Positions 35,787 through 43,705 of a DNA stretch of 49,148 nucleotides are shown piece after piece. The stretch spans positions 1-49,148 of the forward strand of contig JAZQIO010000060.1 of NCBI GenBank assembly GCA_045541135.1. Direction: 5' to 3'. Below the pieces are notes generated by a model, which worked only from the letters and a program-made list of their open reading frames with translations, was not told the DNA's origin and ran no database searches. Position 1 is the stretch's first letter. Each line of letters starts with the position of its first letter. Made by a program: the position numbers and the translations under genes. The stretch comes from CAZNKU01 sp045541135. GTDB lineage: Bacteria; Bacillota; Clostridia; Monoglobales; Firm-18.

Positions 35787-36451
35787 ATTTTTTCCTCCGC
35801 ATATTTTTCATATATTGCTTTACATTCCTGCATTTTTTCAAGCACTGTGTCGGCACAAGTGTTAATATCTGCAAGACTTGGAATTGCTTCAGTACTGAAT
35901 ATATCGATGGGTTCACCTATTACTACACAGTTGCGGTCACCTTTTTTTGCCTTGCGGTGAACATATACCGGAATTATCGGGGATTTTGCCTGCATGGACA
36001 TAAGTATAATTCCCGATTTTATGGCAGACAAGTCGTCCTCGCGGGTTATGCCGCCGGTTGGAAACAGTGAAAGTATGTGACCTTTTTTGAGTACAGCTAC
36101 AGAATTGCGTATTGATTCTATATCACATATGTTGCGGTTTATTTTAATACAACCCACACCTTTTAAAAGAAAAGCCACAATTTTGTTTTTCATTACAACC
36201 TCTGCCGCAAGGAAGAACATACGTCTGTACCAAAAGCAGCATCCTAAAAGCAACGGGTCTTTAAAGCAGGTGTGGTTTGCGGAAATAATAGCAGAGTGCT
36301 TCAGCTTTTCCCTTGCTTTATCGGTTACATATATTTTTTTTATGCGAAAAAACAAAGGCATTGTAAAGCATACAAAACGTGCCAGATCCATTGGGAAAAG
36401 CTTCAGATTAAAAAGCTTCGGTTTTACCTTGTTTGGAATTTTATCCTTCAT
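35783..36451 (-). CDS. PlsC-family acyltransferase (variant motif III), no. 2
   Basis: The 222-residue protein has block I NHTCFKD (HX4D, about 59-65), block II CIKINRN, block III FPTGGITR in place of FPEGTRS, and block IV PIIPVYV. HX4D supports acyltransferase activity. Loss of the block III Glu suggests a different acceptor from lysophosphatidate. It overlaps the flanking genes by 4 nt each. Confidence 0.87.
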   Translation of the reverse strand: MKDKIPNKVKPKLFNLKLFPMDLARFVCFTMPLFFRIKKIYVTDKAREKLKHSAIISANHTCFKDPLLLGCCFWYRRMFFLAAEVVMKNKIVAFLLKGVGCIKINRNICDIESIRNSVAVLKKGHILSLFPTGGITREDDLSAIKSGIILMSMQAKSPIIPVYVHRKAKKGDRNCVVIGEPIDIFSTEAIPSLADINTCADTVLEKMQECKAIYEKYAEEKI

Positions 36452-37098
36452 GCTTTATTCATCCTTTTTTCAAGTTCGTCCTTAAGGGCGTAGTTTTTTT
36501 CTTCAAGAATTTTTGTAAGACGTTTTAAATCCTCATCGGAAATATCGTCACTGCTTACATAGTCGCTGATGTAAATTTCCTCACCTATTATTACGTGTGC
36601 TCTTTTAAACAGCCCGTAATTACCATCGGTATAAACGGGAATTATGGGAGCGTTTGTTCTAAGGGCAATCAGTACAATGCCCGGCTTGTAGGGAAAGGGT
36701 TTTCCTCCTACAGGCAAACGTCCCTGAGGGAAAACGCCTACTATACCGTTGTTGTCAAGCACCCGTAAACTGTCTTCCACAAATGTAAAATCACAAGCAT
36801 CGCGGTCTACAAATATACCGCCTATTTTATATAAAAACCATGAAAACAGTTTTCCCTTTTTAAACAGTACTTCTGCCATTAAAAAGTGTATGTTTCTGAA
36901 AAGGAATACCACAAGATACAGCACAAAATCCATAAGTGAAGTGTGGTTAGACATAAGTATTGCTTTTTTTGGCAGAAAACGCTTTGCGTTTTTTGTTGCT
37001 CTGTAAACCTTGGGCTTCATAAAAATATATGCAGGTATTATGCCCGTAAGCTTAACAAAGCCAAGTATAAGTGAATTCATTTTACTTACTTTACTCAT
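36448..37098 (-). CDS. PlsC-family acyltransferase (variant motif III), no. 1
   Basis: The 216-residue protein has block I NHTSLMD (about 51-57), block II GIFVDRD, block III FPQGRLPVGG (Glu to Gln) and block IV PIIPVYTDG. It resembles the paralogue that follows, and the pair could acylate two positions of one acceptor. It starts 2 nt after the ligase gene. Confidence 0.87.
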   Translation of the reverse strand: MSKVSKMNSLILGFVKLTGIIPAYIFMKPKVYRATKNAKRFLPKKAILMSNHTSLMDFVLYLVVFLFRNIHFLMAEVLFKKGKLFSWFLYKIGGIFVDRDACDFTFVEDSLRVLDNNGIVGVFPQGRLPVGGKPFPYKPGIVLIALRTNAPIIPVYTDGNYGLFKRAHVIIGEEIYISDYVSSDDISDEDLKRLTKILEEKNYALKDELEKRMNKA

Positions 37099-37100
37099 AA

Positions 37101-39011
37101 TTAAATATGCCTTTCAATATATTGACAAAATTCGTGTACGGTGTAGCATAAAACGCCTTTTTCCGGATTTGAAACCGAAAATTCGTTGGACAGAGCAGTA
37201 AGAATTGAAAAATATTGCATACTGTCTGCACCCAGGTCAAGCATAACGTGCGCATTGTCATCTATTTCCTCTGCAGGTATGTCAAGCACCTTTGCCACAA
37301 TATTTTTTACCGTGTCCAGCATTTGTTTTGTGTATGTAACTTCATCGGCAGATACAGATGAATCCTTTTTGAAATCCGAAAGTGTTATGTCGCCGTTGGA
37401 TATTCCCCTCAGCACATAGCTTCTGCTTACCTTTACGGCATTTGCAGAGCAAATGGGATCTGTTGTGAAATAAATTTTCTGTATTCTTGATGTTATGGGC
37501 AAAGATTCATTTGCGTAAAGAATTTTATCCAGCAAGCTGTTTCTTTTGGCAGTAGACATATATTTGCTTAGCTGTACAACCATTGATACAGTTTTCTTGC
37601 CCTCTGTATCAAGACCAAGTATGCAGAAATTATCTGCTTCAGGCAGATAAAAATTCTGCTCAATAATATCGGGGTTTATATTTTCACCGTTTTCGCCTAT
37701 AATCATATCCCCAACTCTGCCCTTTATGTAGTAATATCCATCTTCGCAAACCATATTGTCACCGGTGTTGAACCAATTGTCCATAGGCTGTTCCACACCG
37801 TCAATCCACAGCTTACTGCAAATAGATGTTCCCTTTACGGTAAGAATTCCGTCTTCGTTTATTTTATATTCAACAGATGAAAAGGGCTTACCTACAGAGT
37901 TTAAGTTTCTGTGTTTCGGGCGTGTGCGTAAGTCTACGGAGGTTATGCCAATTTCACTCATACCGTAGCCGTTGTGAAGATTGTAGCCTATACCGTTAAT
38001 AAGCTCTAAGGCAGACTGTCTTATGTAACTGCCGCCGCTTATACAAAAGCGTATACTTTTGCCGAAAAGCTCGGATGTAACTTCCTTCATGATTTTTTGC
38101 GCAAGATGCATTCCCATATGAGGGAAGATGTTTTGTATAAAGGTGCATATTTTCAAACCCTTGTATAATTTTCTTACTTTCCTTTCCCCCGACTGCGATG
38201 CCTTCTTCAACACGGCATTTTCAATTGTATGCCAAAGTAACGGTACTGCGAAAACGTGTGTAACCTCGTGCTTTTTGCAGGTTTTCAAAATTGTATCTGA
38301 AGAATAGTTTTTCATAAAAACTACAGTCTGTCCGAAAAAAGTAAACCAAAAATATACGGCTATAAGCCCGAATATGTGGTAGAAGGGTAAAAACGCAAGA
38401 TTTTTTATTCTTCCGTTATATTGCTTTGCAATTTCGGGATATTTGTATATAAAGGATTTCATATTAAGAATCTGTGAAGAAAGCTGAGCACCTGTGTAAA
38501 AGCATATTACTTCTTTAAGAGATGTTGCCGAGGTTGAAAGTGCGATTTCATTTTCAAATTCGCCGTCAAATCGGTCAGCTGTTTTTAAATTTGTAATATC
38601 TATAAATTCACCGTCAAGCTTACTTTCACCTTTGCCGATTATATATTTTATGTCTAAAGTTTTAAGTGCAGAATTTGCCAGAGAGTGGGGATGTCTGCAG
38701 TTAACAAGATATGGTTTGTTTCCGCTTCTTAAAACAGACCAGAAGGTAACAATCCAGTCTACGGAATTTTCCATTTCCAAAGCTACATAGCTGTGGGTAG
38801 CGCCTATTTTTTTGAAAAGTGCACTTGACATTTCCTCAATTCTGCTGCAAATTTCGGCGTAGGTATATGTGTGTATGCGAAATCCGTCGTTATCTTCTGC
38901 CATAATGCCTTCATTGTTGAAGGTGATTTTGTACAGTGCTTCAAAATCCATAGAAGAATTTTCAAGTGCTGTATTGTTTACGGATATAATTTTTTTAAGT
39001 TTTTTATTCAT
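37101..39011 (-). CDS. Acyl-adenylating ligase fused to a C-terminal ACP domain
   Basis: The 636-residue protein has an ANL adenylation domain (about 1-530): A5 GYGMSEIG, A7 WFNTGD, A8 GRVGDMIIGENGENINPDIIE and A10 Lys in NAVKVSR. The A3 P-loop is degenerate (TSATSLKEV instead of TSGTTGxPK). An ACP domain (about 560-636) carries Ser597 in DLGADSM. It would activate a fatty acid with ATP and load its own carrier. It is first gene of a five-gene operon. A 139-nt gap separates it from the next minus-strand gene upstream. Confidence 0.88.
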   Translation of the reverse strand: MNKKLKKIISVNNTALENSSMDFEALYKITFNNEGIMAEDNDGFRIHTYTYAEICSRIEEMSSALFKKIGATHSYVALEMENSVDWIVTFWSVLRSGNKPYLVNCRHPHSLANSALKTLDIKYIIGKGESKLDGEFIDITNLKTADRFDGEFENEIALSTSATSLKEVICFYTGAQLSSQILNMKSFIYKYPEIAKQYNGRIKNLAFLPFYHIFGLIAVYFWFTFFGQTVVFMKNYSSDTILKTCKKHEVTHVFAVPLLWHTIENAVLKKASQSGERKVRKLYKGLKICTFIQNIFPHMGMHLAQKIMKEVTSELFGKSIRFCISGGSYIRQSALELINGIGYNLHNGYGMSEIGITSVDLRTRPKHRNLNSVGKPFSSVEYKINEDGILTVKGTSICSKLWIDGVEQPMDNWFNTGDNMVCEDGYYYIKGRVGDMIIGENGENINPDIIEQNFYLPEADNFCILGLDTEGKKTVSMVVQLSKYMSTAKRNSLLDKILYANESLPITSRIQKIYFTTDPICSANAVKVSRSYVLRGISNGDITLSDFKKDSSVSADEVTYTKQMLDTVKNIVAKVLDIPAEEIDDNAHVMLDLGADSMQYFSILTALSNEFSVSNPEKGVLCYTVHEFCQYIERHI

Positions 39012-39111
39012 ATACTTAACCTCATTTTGTTTCGGGTTTATTTAAACGACATAATCTATATAAATATAACATATTTCCCCTAGAAAATCAATATTTTGAC
39101 ACAAATTAAAA

Positions 39112-39145
39112 AGACGGTTTTTGCAGTACTGCAAAAGCCGTCTTA
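39112..39145 (-). terminator. Terminator of the zinc-ribbon gene cluster
   Basis: On the minus strand AAGACGGCTTTTGCAG pairs with CTGCAAAAACCGTCTT (one mismatch), followed by TTTTAATTT. Confidence 0.85.
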
Positions 39146-39150
39146 ATATA

Positions 39151-39666
39151 TTAAAGTGCCGAAAGTGCCATTAAAAGCAGTAAAACTGCAACAGCACTGA
39201 TTATGGTTGTTAAAATTCCCAATACTTTTCCTGCAGATGTCATTCGGGAAACATATCCCGAATTTCTTGCAGATTTGCTGAGAATAAAAGATATTATTCC
39301 AACGGGAATCTGGCATATAAGTGCAACCATATAAATAAGTAACACCATTTCCAAATCGGTACCGTATTCATAAAGTCCGTATATGTCACTGCTGTAGCCA
39401 ATCATCATAGCTGCAAATAAAACAGAATAAAATCCGTATATAACAGAGCATACAATACCCTCAAGTGACATAACAAACCCGACAATTCCCTTTGCTCTTG
39501 CACCGCCCGGGATACGTGGAGTATCACTTGGCTGTGGAGTAACCGTTACGGTAACGGGAGGTACAACAGGTTCTTCAACTACCTGTTTAATGACATCACA
39601 CCCGCATATTGCACAGGTCGGTACCGGGGCAGCATAAACCTGACCGCATTTTTCACAAATATACAT
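39151..39666 (-). CDS. Zinc-ribbon membrane protein, paralogue 3
   Basis: The 171-residue protein has an N-terminal zinc ribbon (CEKCGQVY...CAICG, residues 4-22), a Val/Pro/Thr-rich linker (about 30-50) and about three transmembrane helices (about 60-165). It is the last of three tandem paralogues with the same design. Function unknown; such proteins are often membrane stress or envelope factors. Confidence 0.8.
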   Translation of the reverse strand: MYICEKCGQVYAAPVPTCAICGCDVIKQVVEEPVVPPVTVTVTPQPSDTPRIPGGARAKGIVGFVMSLEGIVCSVIYGFYSVLFAAMMIGYSSDIYGLYEYGTDLEMVLLIYMVALICQIPVGIISFILSKSARNSGYVSRMTSAGKVLGILTTIISAVAVLLLLMALSAL

Positions 39667-39692
39667 AGCTTCGCTCCTTCAAGTAAGGGTTT

Positions 39693-40124
39693 TTACATAT
39701 TGCCCAGACAGACAATCAAGGACAAAAACCATATTCCCAATGAAATAAAGCTTGTTATTTTACCTGTAATGGACATACCCCTTAGCGTATTGCCGCCTTT
39801 AAATGACATAATTAAACCAACAATTGAAAACGGCAGAACAAAAACAGAAAATACAAAAAATGGTACAAAAGCATCGTCGCCGAATTCTGAAGCAATAACA
39901 CCTGTAAAAATAAGCTGATAAAAAGCAAAGAATATTGCTGTAATACCAAATATCATACCGATAATGGAAGGCACTTTGCTTCCGCCTGCAGGTGCAGCGT
40001 AATTATATGAAGGTGCAGGATTAGCGTAAGCATCAGCTTGTACATCGAAAGCTTCACTACCGCATTTTCCGCAAAAATTTACTTTTTCGGAATATACCTG
40101 ACCGCAGTTTTTACATACGTACAT
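39693..40124 (-). CDS. Zinc-ribbon membrane protein, paralogue 2
   Basis: The 143-residue protein has CKNCGQVY...CGKCG (residues 4-22), a short Pro/Ala linker (about 33-48) and three hydrophobic segments (about 51-73, 82-106, 118-142). It is separated from its paralogues by 26 and 35 nt. Function unknown. Confidence 0.8.
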   Translation of the reverse strand: MYVCKNCGQVYSEKVNFCGKCGSEAFDVQADAYANPAPSYNYAAPAGGSKVPSIIGMIFGITAIFFAFYQLIFTGVIASEFGDDAFVPFFVFSVFVLPFSIVGLIMSFKGGNTLRGMSITGKITSFISLGIWFLSLIVCLGNM

Positions 40125-40159
40125 TTAAAATTCCTCCAAATCTGATTCAGAAACTCAAA

Positions 40160-40648
40160 TTAAATAGAAGCTACCATAAGGAATGACAAAATCCACATTC
40201 CAAGACCGATAAAGCTTGTAATTCTACCTGTAATTGCAACACCCTTTAGGCTTGATTTTCTTAAAGATGTTACAAGACCTACAATAATAAAAGGTAAAAC
40301 AAAAATGGAGAATACACCCAATATAGCAAAAGCTTCTTCACGAAGGCTATCCAAGCCGTGATAATAGTAGTAGTAAGAATCTGCCTCATCTAAAGCCATT
40401 GAAGCAATACCTATGGAAATGAATGAGAATATCATTGCCAGAATACCGAATATCAAACCTACAATAGCAGGGCCCTTGCTTCCTGTTGGTGCAGGAGTAG
40501 GATTAGCATAAGTATACGGTGCAGAATTAACAGGTGCTGTGTATTCAGGCTGAACAGCTTCCTGAGCTTCAGTTACCTGACCGCCGCAGCTACCGCAGAA
40601 GTTAACCGGACTTTGGTATGTCTGACCACAATTTTTACAAATATACAT
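40160..40648 (-). CDS. Zinc-ribbon membrane protein, paralogue 1
   Basis: The 162-residue protein has CKNCGQTY...CGSCGG (residues 4-23), a Pro/Ala/Thr-rich linker (about 30-58) and three membrane segments, with a Tyr-rich loop (DSYYYYYHG, about 90-98) facing one side. It is first of the tandem trio, with an AGGAGG-type site (minus strand of ATTCCTCCTTG). Function unknown. Confidence 0.8.
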   Translation of the reverse strand: MYICKNCGQTYQSPVNFCGSCGGQVTEAQEAVQPEYTAPVNSAPYTYANPTPAPTGSKGPAIVGLIFGILAMIFSFISIGIASMALDEADSYYYYYHGLDSLREEAFAILGVFSIFVLPFIIVGLVTSLRKSSLKGVAITGRITSFIGLGMWILSFLMVASI

Positions 40649-40843
40649 TTTAAAATTCCTCCTTGTGAGCTTTCTTTTGAAAACTCTCTTATTTTATACA
40701 AAGTATAGCATAATTCGAGCTTTATATCAAGAGCTTTTTTACAAAAAAAGTAAAAATTCTCCAAATATGGTCAGACAGAAAAATGCGGAAATTTTTTGTA
40801 GTTATAAAAAACAAATAAATTCATAAAATTTTTTAAAAAGGTG

Positions 40844-40891
40844 TTGACAAATCCAAAAAATGTGGTATAATAAAATCAGTAATAATTACTG
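40844..40891 (+). promoter_or_regulatory. PerR-controlled promoter of the Bfd-ferritin-rubredoxin operon
   Basis: TTGACA (40844-40849) and TATAAT (40866-40871) are spaced by 16 nt. The perfect 7-1-7 palindrome CAGTAATAATTACTG (40877-40891) begins 5 nt after the -10. Spacing and core (AGTAATAATTACT) are identical to those of the rubrerythrin promoter. Confidence 0.88.
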
Positions 40892-40923
40892 TTATTGATT
40901 TAAAATAAATGGAGGTATATATT

Positions 40924-41130
40924 ATGAAGGAAAATTATATGGTTTGTAATTGCAAACAGGTAAGCTACAGTAACATTGCAGATGCACTGCACAATATGAA
41001 AAAATTTGAAGATGTACTTTCTGCTTTTGAAGATGTTCAGAAGGTAACACATTGCTCTACAGGTTGTGGAGGATGTCATCAAAAGGTGTTGGATGTAATA
41101 TCTGAAATTATGGGCGGAGCAATTGCTTAA
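40924..41130 (+). CDS. Bfd-like [2Fe-2S] protein
   Basis: The 68-residue protein has the BFD-type four-Cys pattern CNC (residues 8-10) and CSTGCGGC (about 43-50). In characterised systems Bfd delivers electrons to ferritin-type cages to release iron. Its position just before ferritin supports that role. The ATG at 40924 follows GGAGG; the ATG at 40909 is within the leader. Confidence 0.87.
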   Translation: MKENYMVCNCKQVSYSNIADALHNMKKFEDVLSAFEDVQKVTHCSTGCGGCHQKVLDVISEIMGGAIA

Positions 41131-41155
41131 ATATTAAAAATACGGAGGTGGACAT

Positions 41156-41668
41156 ATGTTAGATTCAAAAGTTGCAAAATTACTTAACGAGCAAATAAAC
41201 AAGGAACTTTATTCAGCGTACTTATATCTTGATTTTTCAATTTTCTATGACGAAAAAGGGCTTGACGGATTTGCAAACTGGTATATGATACAAGCGCAGG
41301 AAGAAAGAGACCATGCAATGCTTATGCTTCAGTATTTGCAGAACAACGGCGAAAAGGTTACACTTGAAGCTGTGGCAAAACCGGATAAGGAATTCAAAGA
41401 GCTTATAGATCCACTAAAGGCAGGTTATGAACACGAAGTATATGTTACTTCGCTTATAAACGAAATTTATGGCGCGGCTTACAATGTCAGAGATTTCAGA
41501 ACAATGCAGTTTTTAGACTGGTTTGTTAAAGAACAGTGCGAAGAGGAAAAAACAGCAGATGATATGATTAAGAAAATGGAACTTTTCGGTAACGATTCAA
41601 AGGGACTTTATTCTTTGGATGCAGAATTTGCATCACGTATTTACACAGCACCGTCTTTAGTGTTATAA
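41156..41668 (+). CDS. ftnA: Ferritin (non-haem, FtnA-type)
   Basis: The 170-residue four-helix-bundle ferritin has the ferroxidase-site residues in NKELYSAYLYL (Glu17), EERDHAM (Glu50, His53) and EQCEEEK near residue 127-133. It stores iron as mineral and limits Fenton chemistry. It sits 25 nt after the Bfd-like gene, with a GGAGGTG site. Confidence 0.95.
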   Translation: MLDSKVAKLLNEQINKELYSAYLYLDFSIFYDEKGLDGFANWYMIQAQEERDHAMLMLQYLQNNGEKVTLEAVAKPDKEFKELIDPLKAGYEHEVYVTSLINEIYGAAYNVRDFRTMQFLDWFVKEQCEEEKTADDMIKKMELFGNDSKGLYSLDAEFASRIYTAPSLVL

Positions 41669-41701
41669 TAAAGATAAATAATTTAAATGGAGGTTTTTAA
41701 A

Positions 41702-41857
41702 ATGAAAAAATTTGTTTGTCCTTGCGGTTATGTATATGACCCTGAAATTGGTGATCCGGATAACGGTGTGGCACCTGGCACAGCTTGGGAAGATGTTCCT
41801 GAAGATTGGGTATGCCCTATCTGTTCACTTGACAAAAGTGTATTTGAGGAAGAATAG
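41702..41857 (+). CDS. Rubredoxin with an atypical first metal knuckle
   Basis: The 51-residue protein matches rubredoxin throughout (GYVYDPEIGDPDNGVAPGTA, then WEDVPEDWVCPIC). The first knuckle is FVCPCGY, that is CxCG instead of CxxCG, and the second is CPICS instead of CPxCG. A GGAGG site precedes it. It follows ferritin by 33 nt, within the PerR-controlled operon, and may pass electrons to the reverse rubrerythrin. The one-residue deletion in the knuckle could change iron coordination or potential. Confidence 0.9.
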   Translation: MKKFVCPCGYVYDPEIGDPDNGVAPGTAWEDVPEDWVCPICSLDKSVFEEE

Positions 41858-41868
41858 TATAAACCGTT

Positions 41869-41902
41869 GGGGATGTGATTTCACATCCCCTTGTATTTTT
41901 TT
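41869..41902 (+). terminator. Terminator of the ferritin-rubredoxin operon
   Basis: GGGGATGTGA and TCACATCCCC form a perfect 10-bp stem with a 2-nt centre, followed by TTGTATTTTTTT. Confidence 0.88.
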
Positions 41903-41944
41903 ATGAGATATGCTATCATAAATTTAAAAGGAGGAGATTCTGTT

Positions 41945-42880
41945 ATGAAAAAAATTATATCTATTGTTTTAATGTTGGCTATTATTTTATCTTTTGCAGC
42001 CTGTGATGATGACATTAAAGAAAAGACTATAGGTGATCCTGAAAAGGCTATGGGCGTCCCTGATGATTTTAAGGATTCAAGAACAACAGATATTTCCGCG
42101 GGAATAGATATTGAAGGCGATGAATATGAATACAGTGCCGATTTTGACTTTGACGGAAGACCGGAGGAAATAGAGATAGATTTTGACGAATTAAATAAAT
42201 CTTACTGGGCACTTGAAATGGAAATATCTGTTGGTAATTACAAAATTACCAGAGAAGTTGCAGGTAGTCAGATAGAGGCGGTATACGTTTGTGATATAGA
42301 TGAAAACGATGGTGTACGTGACCTGGTTGTTATTACAAATGAAATGAGTGACGACCCTGTTGTTCGTATTTTCAACTATAAATCCGGACTTCCGGCTTAT
42401 ACTTTTATTACAAATTACAGTACAGAGCCTGTTGATGAAAAATGGCTTGGATATGCTGTGGAAAAATACTTTAATGTTAACGATGACGGCTCAATTACAA
42501 TGGAGGAACAGACGTCAAGTGTAGGTATGTGGAGTGTTTATAAAACCTACTACAGAAACGAAGACGGACATTTTGTTGAAAATGTACCGCAGTATTATGA
42601 AGTTTTACCCGACTTTATGGAAAACCGGGAAATATTCCGTGAAGATATGACTGCTGAGGAAAAGGCAAAATGGGATGAAGGTTACATTATGGCACATACA
42701 GATTTCACGGCAGAAGACGGATACAAATTCCATAAGGGAGAATACTTCAAGGTTATTTATGACGATGGGCAAAATAATTTGTGCATAGAAAAAGAAGACG
42801 GAGAAACTGTGTGGGTAAATATGGGCTACAGTATGGAAAGGGAAAAACTAAATTGGAATTTCTTTTTCTTGGCAGGATAA
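41945..42880 (+). CDS. Lipoprotein of unknown function, acidic
   Basis: The 311-residue protein has a lipoprotein signal (MKKIISIVLMLAIILSFAAC, Cys20) followed by an acidic region (CDDDIKEK). The mature part contains Asp-rich strands (DFDFDGRPEEIEIDFDEL, CDIDENDGVRDLVVIT) resembling VCBS/FG-GAP-like repeats that often bind calcium. I chose the ATG at 41945 after AAAGGAGGAGA. It is followed within 15 nt by a membrane-protein gene. Function unknown. Confidence 0.8.
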   Translation: MKKIISIVLMLAIILSFAACDDDIKEKTIGDPEKAMGVPDDFKDSRTTDISAGIDIEGDEYEYSADFDFDGRPEEIEIDFDELNKSYWALEMEISVGNYKITREVAGSQIEAVYVCDIDENDGVRDLVVITNEMSDDPVVRIFNYKSGLPAYTFITNYSTEPVDEKWLGYAVEKYFNVNDDGSITMEEQTSSVGMWSVYKTYYRNEDGHFVENVPQYYEVLPDFMENREIFREDMTAEEKAKWDEGYIMAHTDFTAEDGYKFHKGEYFKVIYDDGQNNLCIEKEDGETVWVNMGYSMEREKLNWNFFFLAG

Positions 42881-42895
42881 TTGACGGGGAATAAT

Positions 42896-43636
42896 ATGGA
42901 AAAGTCAGCAAGATATAATGTACTTGATTTTATAAGAGGTGTTGCGCTTGTTGGTATGATAATTGTGCATACTCTTATGAATATGGTGCATCAGTTTGAA
43001 TATAATATAGATTGGTATTTAAGCATAGAGGATGTTTTTTACAAATACGGCGGATGTATATTTGTTTTGCTTTCAGGCTTTTGCTGGAAACTAAGCAGGA
43101 ACAATTTCAAAAGAGGAATTATGATGCTTGTCTTTTCGGCGATAATTAGTGCAGTTACAATTTTTCTTATGCCTGAAAATGCAATTCTTTTCGGAGTAAT
43201 ATGCCTTATGGGTACTGCAAGTATTGTTATGATACCTCTTGATAAAATTTTAAGATATGTAAATTCCTATGCGGGTTTTTTTATAAGTGTTGTAACCTTT
43301 GTGCTTACCAAATGGACAGATTTCGGATATATAGGCATAGGAAAAATGCGTATTCTGGAATATCCCAAAAGCTGGTATGCAAATAATTTTACAGCATTTC
43401 TGGGCTTTCCGAAGTTTGATTTTGCATCTGCAGATTATTTCCCTGTAATACCCTGGCTGTTTCTTTTTATTGCAGGATATTTTCTTTACGGGATTTTTAA
43501 AAGAAATAATTGGTTTGATATTTTAAAACCACATATTTTAAAACCCGTTGAATGGGTGGGAAGACATTCTTTGATTATTTATCTTGCACATCAGCCGATT
43601 ATATATGGTGTGCTTATATTGATAGATATGTTTTAA
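42896..43636 (+). CDS. DUF1624-type membrane protein (heparan-alpha-glucosaminide N-acetyltransferase-like)
   Basis: The roughly 246-residue integral membrane protein has about seven helices. Its opening YNVLDFIRGVALVGMIIVHT and a conserved His in RHSLIIYLAHQPI are typical of DUF1624/HGSNAT-like and acyltransferase-3-like families, which move acetyl groups across the membrane to sugars. I chose the ATG at 42896 after GGGGA. Substrate unknown. Confidence 0.8.
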   Translation: MEKSARYNVLDFIRGVALVGMIIVHTLMNMVHQFEYNIDWYLSIEDVFYKYGGCIFVLLSGFCWKLSRNNFKRGIMMLVFSAIISAVTIFLMPENAILFGVICLMGTASIVMIPLDKILRYVNSYAGFFISVVTFVLTKWTDFGYIGIGKMRILEYPKSWYANNFTAFLGFPKFDFASADYFPVIPWLFLFIAGYFLYGIFKRNNWFDILKPHILKPVEWVGRHSLIIYLAHQPIIYGVLILIDMF

Positions 43637-43649
43637 ATATAAAATATAA

Positions 43650-43686
43650 AAAATCCGAGGATTACCCTCGGATTTTATATTTTTTA
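43650..43686. terminator. Bidirectional terminator
   Basis: AAAATCCGAGG and CCTCGGATTTT pair perfectly (loop ATTAC), extended by AT pairs and followed by TATATTTTTT, between converging genes. Confidence 0.88.
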
Positions 43687-43690
43687 AAAT

Positions 43691-43705
43691 CAGTAATAAT
43701 AACTG
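43691..43705. promoter_or_regulatory. PerR-box-like palindrome in a 3' location
   Basis: CAGTAATAATAACTG differs from the Bfd-promoter operator by one base, and the similarity continues into TTATT. It lies between converging genes with no promoter evident, so its function is doubtful. Confidence 0.35.
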
